Assembly: GCA_037957365.1 (NCBI GenBank)
Contig: JARHVA010004089.1
Coordinates: 1,320,001 to 1,384,000, forward strand
Origin: Torreya grandis
Lineage: Eukaryota; Streptophyta; Pinopsida; Cupressales; Taxaceae
Direction: 5' to 3'
Length of the DNA: 64,000 nt
In this document: positions 23,390-34,134 of the stretch, piece by piece
How positions within the stretch are numbered: the stretch's first letter is position 1
Layout: the number at the start of each line of letters is the position of its first letter
Program-made: the position numbers and the translations under genes
The notes under the pieces: generated by a model
What the model was told of the DNA's origin: nothing
Seen by the model: the letters and a program-made list of their open reading frames with translations, nothing else
Database searches by the model: none

Positions 23390-24520
23390 TCCTATGCTAA
23401 GTTGGATAAAATCTTAAGGAAATTTTTGTGGGCCAACTTTGAAGGTCATCATGGTTTTCACAGAGTCTCTTGGGACATTTGTTGTCAACCTAAAGAAGCT
23501 GGCAAGCTTGGTATTATTGACATTAAACTACAAGGTCTTGAAATTAGTGTAAAATGGATCATCAAGGCTTGGAAGGTGATGAAGCCTAAAAAATATTGTT
23601 GACATATTGCATTTCTTGAGGACTCCCTCTTGGTAGAAAGGCTTGGAAAGGTATTGGTTTACATAACCTTCTCATTATCCCTGTTCTTGTTAAGATCGAT
23701 GGCACTTTTGTTATGCAAAACATCTAGAAGGCTTGGGAGAGGTTCAAACCCCACCTCATTTAGCTAGGGGAAGGGTTTAGAAATGGTCTTTCTCTAAACT
23801 CTCCTTCCCTTTGGTGGTATCCTATGCTTAATTATCACAAAGTTTCCTTTGCCATGGTCCCTTGGATCAAATGTTTGAGATTGTTCAAAAAGGGTATTAA
23901 AATTATTTGATATTTATTCTACAAGACAAACTAGGATTGGCTCCCATGAAATATTGTGAAGGCTAAGTTTAATCTTAATAACAAAAATGTAGAGACTATT
24001 GCAGAGTTGCAAAGTTTCATACATGAGGAATACTTACACAAAATTGGTGTTACTTCCCTTACACCTTGGTGGAAAGATTGACACTAGCCTATAACTATGT
24101 CATTTACTCATTATTATCCTTATCTAGGGTATAATATGTTGGCTCCTCAACATATTGAAACTAAAATCCTCAATCATAGATCTCTTGCTTCTGTATGGTC
24201 TAGAAGGTTTGCTAATATCTAGGGAAATCTTATTAATCGTAAGAAATCTTATTTTCTTTGGTGTATTGTTTACCATGGTTTGATTATTGGAGATAGCTCA
24301 AGAACATGGGGGTCTCAAACCCCATCTACTTTGCTTTCTACCACCCAAAAACCCTTAAACACCTTTTATGGTTCTATCCTCATGCTCAGTTTACTTGGAG
24401 ATGGATTCACACCATAATCAAGCCCTTCTAGCTTGAATTATTTACTTGGAAAATGGATCTCTTGGGGACTTTGCCTTGATTCTTTCAAGATACCATAGAT
24501 TTTGGCAAATTTTTTGTGTT
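23390..24520 (+). pseudogene. LINE C-terminal region with zinc-binding RT domain remnant
   Basis: An open frame at 23402-23599 reads KILRKFLWANFEGHHGFHRV and then CCQPKEAGKLGIIDI, typical of plant LINE proteins after the RT. Further on, SYFLWCIVYHGLIIGDSSRT (about 24250-24310) resembles the plant zinc-binding RT-associated domain. Stops separate these parts. The domain name is from knowledge of plant LINEs; the zinc ligands are not all visible. Confidence 0.75.
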
Positions 24521-25353
24521 GACATTCTTTTTCAGATATGGAAATTAGAAATAAAACATGTTTTAATCATGAAGGTATGGAAAGGAAATTTTTAATAACT
24601 AAAAAAATTATGATTTCTAATGTTACCCTCTAGATCCAAAGTCAAATAGATAAAGTTTGGTTGGAGATGCATCATTTACAAGTTCTCATGGACCATTGGG
24701 GGAATGCTCTGTGTGTCATTATTTGTGAGCTTACTGATCTCCCATACCACCACTCTCTCCCTAGAGGGTATGGGCATGGATGTCAGAGTCAACGATTTCA
24801 TAGCTAATGGTTTTACAGATGGAGGAGCCCCTCTCCTCACTTCTATCGACACTCTCTACCCCATAGTGGGACTGATTGGTCCAATCGAAATAATGGTGAA
24901 GGGGGAAGTTGGCCCCCCTCCACAAGAGAAATTTCCTCATTTATCTCGTCATTTCACCTATTAGATAGGATGAATCTGAAAATAAGAAACATAATGATGG
25001 TTGGGATCCCTTACCAGTTGATGAATATCACCCTACTCAAGGGGGATGGGGAGGAAATTCATAGTATCCTCCACCTCCCCCTCCTTTACTTATCACCATG
25101 TTCACTACTACTGATTAATGAGCTCCTTGTTGTTTGTGCCTCTTTTTTACCTTTTTTGGTTGATGTGCATTTAATTTAGATTAATTTTGGTTCATGTGGC
25201 CTTGGGTTGACCCTTTTTATAGTTTTGTGCTCTTCCTGAGGCCCATTTAGTTCGATGTGTCTTTGCTTTTGGGGTATGCCTTTTTCACCTATCTTTTATG
25301 TATGATTAGGTTTTATCATATATTGTTATATTAAAAAAGTGTGGTTTTTAATT

Positions 25354-25360
25354 AAAAAAA
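25354..25360 (+). other. A-rich 3' end of LINE
   Basis: A run of seven A after TTTTTAATT marks the probable 3' terminus. A clear target-site duplication could not be found because the 5' end is not fixed. Confidence 0.5.
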
Positions 25361-25978
25361 TCTACCATATGATAATAAATTATACCTTTTATTTGAAACT
25401 TTACCAATACATTTCTTTTCATAACTTTTTTACAATTTTTGCTATAATTTTTATTAATGTTTTATTTTCATATCATCTTTTCTAACTAATTTGTTTTCTC
25501 ATTAAGCACATAACACTAATTTTGTCCTTTTTATCCCTTCTCATATTTGGGTTTTTTAATTCTACCCTTTAAAATCAATATCCTATGATATTTATTTGTT
25601 TTTACCCTTAGTAACTATTGAATATGCTAGGTAAGTTGGTCATTTACACTTAATATCTTTAAAATACATTATTTATGATTGATGAAGAGCTCTTTTTATG
25701 GGGCACTAATTATTACCTCTTGTCTCAAAATATTTGCTGCTAGAGCCACCTCATTAGTATGGATCCTTTTATCTACACATACCATATAAGATCATGGTAC
25801 CTCTATGGTAAATGAGGTATTCTAAATCTCAAGTATAAAATGACAATTTAAATAAGTTAAACCACTATCCAACTGATCTAATTAGAGTATGCCATATCAA
25901 TATAAACACTTGAGATTACTGCAAACCTATGAACATTCTTAAGTCATATAAGATAATATGTGTCACTATGATCAAGGT

Positions 25979-26141
25979 ATGAAAATTCATTACGTAACGC
26001 AATTATATCAAAAAGACAAGTCTAAAGGAGGCAAAATAATAAGTCTAGAGGAGGAAAAATATGAAAATTCATTACATAACCAATGATATCAAAATAATAA
26101 GTCTAAAGGAGGTAGGAGAATAATTCTAAATGAGGAAAAAT
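25979..26141. repeat. 82-bp tandem duplication
   Basis: ATGAAAATTCATTACGTAAC at 25979 recurs as ATGAAAATTCATTACATAAC at 26061. Both are followed by TATCAAAA and AAGTCTAAAGGAGG. The AAGTCTA-GAGG part is itself repeated again. Confidence 0.8.
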
Positions 26142-27137
26142 AATAACATGTTAGTACAAAGGTGATCCATATAAGTATATAAAAGAGGTGCCATAGTGTG
26201 TGGCAATAAAGTATCTAAAGGTGCAATCACTTAATTTTGGTATGAGGGTAGTATTATATGTTAGTTTTTATTTTTATAGGGTACAAATGTGTTTGTTGAT
26301 TATCAATTCCTATAAGGATCTTATTGGTGCATGTTTTATATATTTTAGGCCTCATGTACTTTCTCTTCCTCTTATTTTCTCTCTCTTCCCTAATTTTCTT
26401 TATCTTTATTTTTTTACTATTTTTTAGCTTTGGCCATGATTATGGTAATACAATTTGGGTTGACCAATACCATATCGATATGGTCCTCATCACATTTATT
26501 TATGGTCCCCTTTACCCTTTCCTTCTATTAAAATAGTAGTTGTGATTATTTTTGTCAATTATTTTTCCTTTTGTGTGTCAGCTTGCACACTAGTAGGGCC
26601 CTAATTTAAATTTTAGAAGTCTATAAACACACAAGTGCATTCATGCATACATGATAAGTGAGTTATAAGTGAATGAAAAATAAGAGTTTCAAGAAAAGGT
26701 CAAGAGTGAAAATGATTCAAGAGCATCCATGTTCACTTGTATTGTTGCATCAACTAAAAAGAGTAAGTTCATGAATAAATACCTTATAGCGGTTTGCACT
26801 TAAGATTTTTTATGTTGTTTTGCATCACTTTATGTGCATGATTTGTTACTTCCCTATAGTCTTTTAGTACACAAAACCCATAAAATAAAGAAGTTAAATC
26901 ATACAATTAGCTTTCAAAGGAATGGTAGCATGCAACAACATATTTTAAAGCTCATTTTATAGACCTTGCGCATGATATTTTATTATGCATAAGTTATTTT
27001 TGATCTATCACGAATGTCTTGGAGTGTGTAGTTTCCACGTGACTTGTGTGTAGTCCTTATGAATGGATCTAGCTATTAGACAAAGACATTGGATTTTTAC
27101 AACTATTTAATATTCAATGCCTTAAACCCTTGAATGT

Positions 27138-27560
27138 TGTTGGGAATTCATTTAATATAATATTATGATGTGTTATGGGAAAAATGCATTAAGTAAAATT
27201 GTAACTATGTATGTATTTAATTATTTAGTTGGGTATTGATTAATTAATGTAAGTAGGTGGGTTTTTGGGTTATATAAATAGACTCTTACACTTCTATGAA
27301 GGTATTTCAAAAACCTTTGTAGAGAGTTTAGAGTGTGGCCATTGGAGGGTGCTATAAGTAGTGATATATGGATAGATTTTGGGAAGGGGATAAAAGGATG
27401 AATCACATCCTTACATGTATAAGGGGTAATAATAGAGTGTAGTATAAGCATGTAGGTTAAGACTGTGTGTATGTGTGTTTATATGCAATATTTAGCTAAA
27501 AGTGTAGTGTGTGCATATCTCTCTTTTATGAAATAATGTTGTATTTTTATTTTATTTTGT
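27138..27560 (+). mobile_element. Possible solo or partial LTR
   Basis: TGTTGGGAATTC could be an LTR start. It is followed about 130 bp later by a good TATA box (TATATAAATA, 27271-27280), then by TTATTTTATTTTG near 27560 as a possible polyadenylation region. No partner LTR, PBS or PPT is visible and the right end is undefined. Confidence 0.3.
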
Positions 27561-28399
27561 TGCATATCATTTGTGGGATGCACAATGTAAGGCATATTTT
27601 ATTTGAGACCCATAACCATGAGTGCATTAGATAAGAAAAATTCTAGAGTTTATTAAAGATTAGAATTTGAAGTGTTTCATTTTTGAGTCTTCATATTGAA
27701 TCATTGCCATTTACTCATGATAGTGAAAATTCATATTAAGATAAGGGCTTGTAGCCACGATTGATTATGGAATTAAATTGAGTGGTGGTTTCAAAATTGT
27801 TAAGTAAAGGGTTTGGTTGAGGTATCCCCTCAATAAACACACCATTTTTAAAGGTTTTACAAGTTGATTAAGATTTCAAGAAAGGAGATTAATTTATTGG
27901 TGATCTGTAATGAATTTTTAAAAATAGAGGGAGGTTTTCAAATCCTAAGAATAAAGGATTAGAGTTACCAATTTTATTTCAAAAAAAAACCATAATGACT
28001 AGGAATGTAGTTGTACAGTCCTCACAGTGATCAAGAATGTAATAGCATAGTTCTTGTCAATTTTGACAATGGTTAGTTTGCATAATAATATATGGGTTTT
28101 GTTTGCCTTGGTTTTTATACATGATGACAACTAATTTAAGACTTTGGCATTCTACCTTTTTGTGACATTTTAGTCTTATTCATAGAATCCTAACTTTGCA
28201 TATTTCAATTATTCAAGAGTATTCCTTATTACAATTAGGTATGATTTTTATTATTAGATTATTGTGTTGTTCCCAAAATCTGTCACTTATTTTTGGGGAC
28301 AACATATGAACTATTTTGGTCCTGTAGGCCAAAATTCTCACTTTCCTTTTTCTAAAATGTCCTGATCATCCAAGTTCTCTAATTATTCAAGCATTTTCA

Positions 28400-29225
28400 G
28401 TCAAGGGACTCGTAGGTTCAATGGGTTTAACAACTTCAACAGGCGAGCTCTCACAAAGGAACAACTTCCAAATGCTTAGGCAATTTAAGGTTGTTTCAAT
28501 GTCGAGGTTCAACCAAAAGGTCCATCAACAGGCTTCAAATAAATGGAATGAACCATTGAACCATTAAACCCCGCCTCCAAAGGTTCAAAGATTCAATGGG
28601 TTCAAAGGTTCAATGAGATCGACAGACTTGAAAGAGTTAGGTGCTTCGGCAAGTTCAAAGTTCAACCGGTTTGAAAAGTTCAAATGGCTTTAAAAGACTT
28701 AAACAAAAGAAGACTTCAAAGAAGAAAGATTGAACCATTGAACCTTGAACCAAAAGAGTTCAAAGTTTAAAGGTTTAACAAGTTCAATAAAGTTTGAGAG
28801 ACTTAGAAGAACAAAGGATTAGAAGAGCAAAGAATGAACCATTGAACCATTGAACCTTGAACCAAAAGAGTTCAAAGTTCAAAGGTTCAATGAGTTCAAT
28901 AGAAAAGAAAAAGATCCAAAAAGTTTGAAGGACCAAAAGATTCAAAGAAAGAGAATGAACCATTGAACCTTGAACCAAAATGGTTCAAAGTTCAAAGGTT
29001 CAAAGAATTTCAAAATTCAAAAGGAAGCTTCGAGCGAAGGAAGGAAGCAGAAGATTCTAGAGACAAGTTCGAAGAGATGGTTTAACCAATTGAACCAAGG
29101 AACCGATTGAACCAAGGAGCTGATTGAACCAAGGAGCCGATAGGACCACTCAAACTATTGAACCATTGAACTGATGCACTCTCATGGTTCAAAGGTTTGA
29201 GGTTCAACGTGGTTCAAGTGACCAA
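28400..29225. repeat. GGTTCAA-rich minisatellite with 112-bp units
   Basis: The region is packed with GTTCAA, GGTTCAA and TTGAACC words. A clear higher unit is seen three times: CCATTGAACCTTGAACC-like sequence at 28735, 28848 and 28960 (spacing 113 and 112 bp), each followed by AAAGAGTTCAAAGTTCAAAGG. Because TTGAACC and GGTTCAA are complementary, each unit can fold on itself. Outside 28680-29030 the repeats are more degenerate. Confidence 0.88.
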
Positions 29226-30022
29226 ACAACCAATGACGTCCCTGCAGACATCAAATTTAAGGTAATAAAATGCTTGATTATTTTCAAATATGGCATGGAC
29301 CTGAAAATAAACTCAGCAACCAGCCAAAGCAAGAGCCAAAAGAGCTAGCTAAAAGTAAGAAGATAGACCAAGAGCTCAGATCACGAGGAAGAGACAAAAT
29401 ATAAAAAGGAAAGAGGAAATGATGTAGAAAGACTACAAATATCTGCACAGGAGTTATTTTTAGTAGGTGAAATAGTCCACTAGGTGGACATCAGAGAGCA
29501 TGAACACTCAATAGCATGACCTATTTTTCTAGATTAAGTAAAGGTGAAGTGGACATATGCACAAATATTAGGAAGAGGACCAGGCAGCCCATACTTTGGA
29601 GGAGACATTTGAGAAGAATTAACATGCTAAAGTTAAGGCTGATGCCTTGTTCCAGCATGGCCCCTTCACAAAATTTCAAATACATTCAAGGCATTGAATG
29701 CAGCATGGGCCATTTTATGAAATAAAGTGCCAAGTCTTTCTTGGTTGCTATATATTGTAATCTCTCATCTTATGCAAAGGAGATCTCTCTGTTATCAGAA
29801 GTGAAACTCTGCCCAAATTGAAAGGCATTTCTTGAGACTTTGAGCTCAAATTGTTAATCATATTTCTTTATTTGAATGAGAATTCAAGTGACCTTTTAGA
29901 CTTTATGCTGGAATAGCTTATATTATTTAGGAAATTATTCTTATGTCTGTTTCATATAATCATTCTTGTCTATTTAATTTAACAAGCAGAAGTAATGGAA
30001 GTAATTAGGAAGGTGTCCTGAA
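29226..30022. other. Non-coding, possibly LTR-derived
   Basis: No gene is visible. A TATATATTGTAATC stretch at about 29749 followed by GAGATCTCT and TTATTTGAATGAGAATTC looks like the promoter-to-polyA part of an LTR, but there is no partner copy. Element B is inserted at its right end. Confidence 0.35.
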
Positions 30023-30027
30023 GCTAA

Positions 30028-31018
30028 TGTCAGGATCCTGCTTCCCACTAAGGGCATACTTGATTACCTTTGTATTAGCAACTAAACATGAAATTTAACC
30101 AGAATGAATAAGTAACTAGAAATATGAAACAACATAGGATATGAGAGACAATACCCAATTATATTAATACTCATTCATAAGAAAATACAATAAAGAAGAT
30201 GCCACACTTCTTCTTCCCACACCTCTAGAGCTCCCACACTTCTAGGGTTCACCTGTAATTCTCTTTCAACAGTTCACTCTCTCAATCACGATCACAACAA
30301 TCAACTCCAATACAGAGTTGTTGTTCACCTCCACCAGTTAGTAATAATGCTACCAATACACCAAGTACACAATCGTACTCCAAGTAGATCTCCCTTTCCT
30401 TGCTGCCACCTACAAATCAACAGACCTTACTCACCATGTAGATATCTCTACACCCTAAAGAACCCTTGTCCTTGCCTCACCAAGTCCTCATGATTCTTCA
30501 AACTAGTACCCCAGTGGATCTCCTAGTAGAACTTGCACAACCTGCAACTCTCCCTGATCATACACACTCGGCACCCCTTTGGAACTAGGAAGAGCTACTC
30601 TTGCTCTCTCTACAAGCACAATGGATATCTAGCACACTTTTACAATACAGCCCATGAGTCTATTATATAGATCTCATGCATACAATAATTAGACTTTCTT
30701 AATTACAATAAATAGACTCGCAACTCCAAGACTAAATTAAGTCTTTACATGCAAACTGACAGTCCAAAAATAGACCAGTCCAGAACCCACATGCAAACTA
30801 CATGCACACACAGGTTGTCGACGTCAGCTCCTTCATGACCGATGTCGGTCGACTCATAATCGACGTCGATTGCTTCTGCACTATAATATGATCGATGCCA
30901 GTTGATCAGACTAATGTCAGTTGCCCTATAATTTGTTTTGCAACTCAGCAACCTCTGCAACTTCAGCAACCTCCTTCCCTATTTGTATTAGTGAAGCTTT
31001 TAGCTCCACAACCTAACA
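30028..31018 (-). repeat. Element B LTR (3' LTR in element orientation)
   Basis: A 991-bp LTR. Minus-strand TATA box at 30662-30669. GACGTC-type cluster at about 30815-30925. Aligns along its length to 33155-34129 with mostly transition differences. Confidence 0.94.
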
Positions 31019-31030
31019 ATCTCCCACTTG
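31019..31030 (-). promoter_or_regulatory. Element B polypurine tract
   Basis: ATCTCCCACTTG on + (CAAGTGGGAGAT on the element strand) directly abuts the LTR end, matching the E1 and A tracts. Confidence 0.85.
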
Positions 31031-31104
31031 GAGATAAATAGCTACACTGTACCTATACCTATACACCATCTAATTTGTTTCCTGGCTTGTATCCCTCTTC
31101 AAGC

Positions 31105-31365
31105 TCAATATTGAAGACCAACCACCACACAACCTGTGGTGCCACTCCTGTCATCCAAGTAATCTGCCGCATCCGCATCTACAAACCCATGTAGAAAAGA
31201 ACTTGACCCTGCACCGCATGTATACCTACTGTTGGTCCATCTCAGATACCTGAGAATCCACTTAATTGCTCTCCAGTACTTCTTCCCCAAATTGGCTCCA
31301 AAATTTTTGACAAATCCCACTGCTTGGGAAAACTCAGGTCTACAGCAGACCTCATGTAATTTCAA
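31105..31365 (-). pseudogene. Element B RNase H fragment
   Basis: The 86-codon minus-strand frame reads FVKNFGANLGKKYWRAIKWI, RYLRWTNSRYTCGAGSSSF, then GFVDADAADYLDDRSGTTGC, matching the copia RNase H region that follows RT (compare WILQYLRGT and GYVDSDMVGD in E1). It ends at VVVGLQY and lacks the C-terminal part with the NSTFH and KHI motifs seen in E1. Confidence 0.88.
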
Positions 31366-31459
31366 ACACTGTTCTAAGCTCAGCTTGAACTGTCCAGCCC
31401 TTGGTGTGCTTACTAGTTATGAATCCTGCATATTGAACCCTAACAACACCTTCTTCACA

Positions 31460-31969
31460 TCAGATTCCACTGGAGATCAACCTGTGATCTTCCATGTCTC
31501 TTATGCCAACAAATTTTACTACTCCCAAATTCTTCATGACATACCTCTTAACTAACTTTACCTTTAGCTCAAAAACTCCCTGCATGTGTAACCCTGCAAC
31601 AAGCAACCACACCACATACAGTAACAAGATAATGTTGTGACCATTATCCAACCCGATAAAGAAAACACAATGGTTACATTGACCTTGACCAAAGCCATGC
31701 TTTGTCATACACCTGCCAAGCCTATACCACTGTCCTGCAGCTTCCTCAAGACCATATACCCTGGCCTTCCATCTCACGTGTCCATTCCCGCTCTTCTTCA
31801 TCCTTAACATCCATTCATCTCTTAGTGCTTTCTTCCAGTTGGCAACTCCACCCAAAAACCCCTGTTTGGTTCTTTTCCAAGGGATCACATTCCTCATCCA
31901 TGCCAAGCTCCCACTATTTCTTGGATCTACCTGCTCTGCTTCTTTAACAACTTCTTGATTCTTGACCAT
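31460..31969 (-). pseudogene. Element B reverse transcriptase fragment with lost active site
   Basis: This is the longest open frame in the element, 169 codons. Residues about 40-60 (WKKALRDEWMLRMKK) match the start of copia RT, and residues about 70 onward (ARVYGLEEAAGQWYRLG, HGFGQGQCNHCVFF) match the part after the SLYGLKQAPRQWY motif. The fingers and the first catalytic Asp motif (LD-KTAFLHG) between them are deleted without losing frame. The YVDD box is YVVW (in LLLYVVWLLVAG). The frame is open but cannot be a polymerase. Confidence 0.9.
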
Positions 31970-32089
31970 CAGTGAGCAACAAGTAGTGTAAAGAAGGGAA
32001 ATGAAAAATTTGAGGCTTACTTACCCTTTCAGTCCTCCATATGGGCATTTGAGACTCCTTAACAGCTTGCTGTCTGCCCAAAATCCATC

Positions 32090-32300
32090 TCAGTGACCGA
32101 TGTCAGTCACATCTTAGTCTGCATCCGATCGATATTAGTTCCATGCAACTGCCTCATCGTCGACGTCGGGTCTCCCTGACTAAGGCTAGTGTTTACTGGT
32201 CCCTGAGTCACTGACATCGATCTACACATAGTCGATGTTAGTCCCTATATGGATGCCGACGTCAATTTTATAATTGACGTCGGTCTCTGTGTGTTACTTG
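32090..32300. repeat. Array of GACGTC-type palindromic motifs inside element B
   Basis: Words close to the palindrome ACCGACGTCGGT recur about every 20-35 bp: near 32096 (GACCGATGTCAG), 32124, 32158 (GTCGACGTCGGG), 32212, 32232, 32254 (GCCGACGTCAAT) and 32274 (TTGACGTCGGTC). The same motif family is found in the LTRs of A and B. Here it lies in the middle of pol, between the integrase and RT remnants, where coding sequence is missing. Confidence 0.8.
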
Positions 32301-32432
32301 TGAGCGATGACTTTTACTCGTGAGCTCCTTTTGGGTCAAAACCCTATTCAAATTAACATAGCCCTGTTCAAAATAATTCAGTCCCCTCAGCTGATCTCTA
32401 TCCGCCATCTCCTCCATGAACACCAAGGCTTT

Positions 32433-32672
32433 CTAGTTCTTAAGTTTATCAAAGATATCTATCTTCCGCTTAAGAACATGCATTCCCCTCCTACATATGT
32501 GACCAAGCCTACAAAGCCACATCTCTGCAATAGAATGTGAATCAGTAATATATGTAGATAGATAAAGGATACCTACTTTCTTACCACCATCTAATTCAAG
32601 TGCATCTGCTGTGAGAGTTACTGTGCATCTCTCATCACCCAACTTTCTTGAAGAAATTAGACTCATCTCCAA
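32433..32672 (-). pseudogene. Element B pre-integrase/integrase zinc domain fragment
   Basis: The minus-strand frame reads KKVGILYLS, then MWLCRLGHICRRGMHVLKRK, matching the segment before the integrase core (WHxRLGH, then GM, in copia elements; compare WHYRLDHMNHKGM in E1). The first His of the zinc site is replaced (WLCRL) and the downstream Cys-x2-Cys is not present in this frame. The integrase core is missing. Confidence 0.82.
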
Positions 32673-32828
32673 GACTAGAATCTACATGACCTTCTTCAAC
32701 ACCTGTGTGTTACCCATCTGCAATTTTAGCTTCACTTCCCCTTTGCCATCAATCTGACAAGGCTCACCAAACCCTAAATAAGTCTCTCCAAAGTCTCCCT
32801 GGACATACTCATGAAAAGATGCTCTATT

Positions 32829-33062
32829 TCAGGCTGCATGGAAAGAGGCAACAAAATCTATAGACCAAGATTCTACTTTATCCAGAGCATCCTGTGCTAC
32901 ATCACCTGCAACATCTGCTTCTTCTTTTTCTTCATGCTGATCTTCTACCAACCAACAGTCTTTCTTTACTTGCTCTTTCTTTCCATCAATCATACCATTC
33001 GTGCTATTCAGTTTCTCCATTCGTAGCTTACTTTCTTTTGCCATTGCTATACTCCCACTCAA
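32829..33062 (-). pseudogene. Element B gag start fused to zinc-knuckle end and protease start
   Basis: The frame starts MSGSIAMAKESKLRMEKLNS (gag N-terminus), jumps after about 24 codons to VKKDCWLVEDQ (end of a CCHC knuckle), then acidic sequence, and ends with ESWSIDFVASFHAA. The last corresponds to the protease motif LDSGASFHAT, with the catalytic DSG triad changed to DFV. So the capsid region is deleted and the protease site is destroyed, while the frame is still open. Confidence 0.85.
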
Positions 33063-33140
33063 TCAGAAACCCCTATGAGTACCCTGTAATCAACAAACAC
33101 TAACCAGATCTAAACCACTTGTTAGTCAACCCAACCAAAA

Positions 33141-33152
33141 GCTCTGATACCA
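33141..33152 (-). promoter_or_regulatory. Element B primer-binding site
   Basis: GCTCTGATACCA on + is TGGTATCAGAGC on the element strand, a perfect iMet-type PBS, two bases inside the 5' LTR. Confidence 0.93.
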
Positions 33153-33154
33153 AC

Positions 33155-34129
33155 TGTCAGGATCCTGCTGCCCACCAAGGGCACACTTGATTACCTTTGT
33201 ATTAACAACTAAACACAGAATTTAACCAAAATGAATAAGTAACTGGAAATATGAAACAACACAAGATATGAGAGACAATACCCAATTGTATTAATACTCA
33301 TTCAAAAGAAAATACAATAAAGAAGATGCCACACTTCTTTCCACACCTCTAGAGCTCCCACATTTCTAGGGTTCACCTATAATTCTCTTTCAATAGTTCA
33401 CTCTCTCAATCATGGTCACAACAATTAACTCCAATACAGAGTTGTTGTTCACCTCACTAGTCAGTAACAATGCTGCCAGTACACCAAGTACACAACCATA
33501 CTCCAAGTAAATCTCCCTTTCCTTGCTGCCACTTGCAAATCAACAGACCTTACTTACCATGTAAATATCTCTACACCCTGAAGAACCCTTGTCCTTGCCT
33601 CACCAAGTCCTCATGATTCTTCAAACCAATACCCTGGTGGATCTCCTAGTAGAACTTGCACAACCTGCAACTCTCCCTGATCATACACACTCGGCACCCC
33701 TTTGGAACTAGGAGGAGAAACTCTTGCTCTCTCTACAAGCACAATGGCTATCTAGCACACTTTTACAATACAGCCCATGAGTCTATTATATAGATCTCAT
33801 GCATACAATAATTAGACTTTCTTAATTACAATAATTAGACTTAGAACTCCAAGACTAAATTAAGTCTTTACACATAAACTGACAGTCCAAAAATAGACTA
33901 GTCTAGAACCCGCATGCACACACAGGTTGCTGATGTTGGCTCCTTCATGATCGATGTCGGCTGACTCATAATCGATGTTGGTTGCTTTTGCACTGTAATA
34001 TGACCAACGTCGGTTGATCAGACTGACGTCAGTTCCCTGCAATTTGTTTTGCAACTTAGCAACCTCCACAACTTTAGCAACCTCCTTCCCTATTTGCATT
34101 AGTGAAGCTTTTAGCTCCACAACCTAACA
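33155..34129 (-). repeat. Element B LTR (5' LTR in element orientation)
   Basis: A 975-bp LTR with TATA box complement at 33785-33792 and the GACGTC-type cluster at about 33930-34030. Boundaries are set by the PBS on one side and the ACTAA target copy on the other. Confidence 0.94.
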
Positions 34130-34134
34130 ACTAA

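Larger units (their letters stand above)
20381..25362 (+). mobile_element. Plant LINE (non-LTR retrotransposon), decayed
   Basis: In order, the + strand shows endonuclease pieces, a reverse transcriptase, the conserved C-terminal region of plant LINEs and a short A-rich 3' end (25354-25360). There are no LTRs. The 5' boundary is uncertain; I begin at an open frame (20381-20668) that may be part of ORF1. The frame is broken many times by stops (TAG is frequent) and frameshifts, and the RT active site is lost. Confidence 0.88.
25363..28260. other. Non-coding AT-rich DNA
   Basis: No gene is supported. It contains an 82-bp tandem duplication (25979-26141) and an LTR-like segment near 27138-27560. 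Open frames at 26200-26536 encode only low-complexity Phe/Leu-rich strings. Confidence 0.5.
30028..34129 (-). mobile_element. Element B: internally deleted Ty1/copia retrotransposon
   Basis: LTRs at 30028-31018 and 33155-34129 begin TGTCAGGATCCTG and end CCTAACA. Target duplication is GCTAA (30023-30027) versus ACTAA (34130-34134), one transition apart. The 2.1-kb interior, read on the minus strand, keeps gag start, zinc-knuckle end, damaged protease, integrase zinc domain, part of RT and part of RNase H in the correct copia order, but large parts are missing between them. It is related to A by gag start, 3' end, the conserved promoter block and a GACGTC-type cluster in the LTR. Confidence 0.94.

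Noticed and set aside
26200..26536. Two overlapping open frames rich in Phe and Leu, resembling membrane segments
   Set aside because: Produced by T-rich low-complexity sequence; no start context or homology visible.
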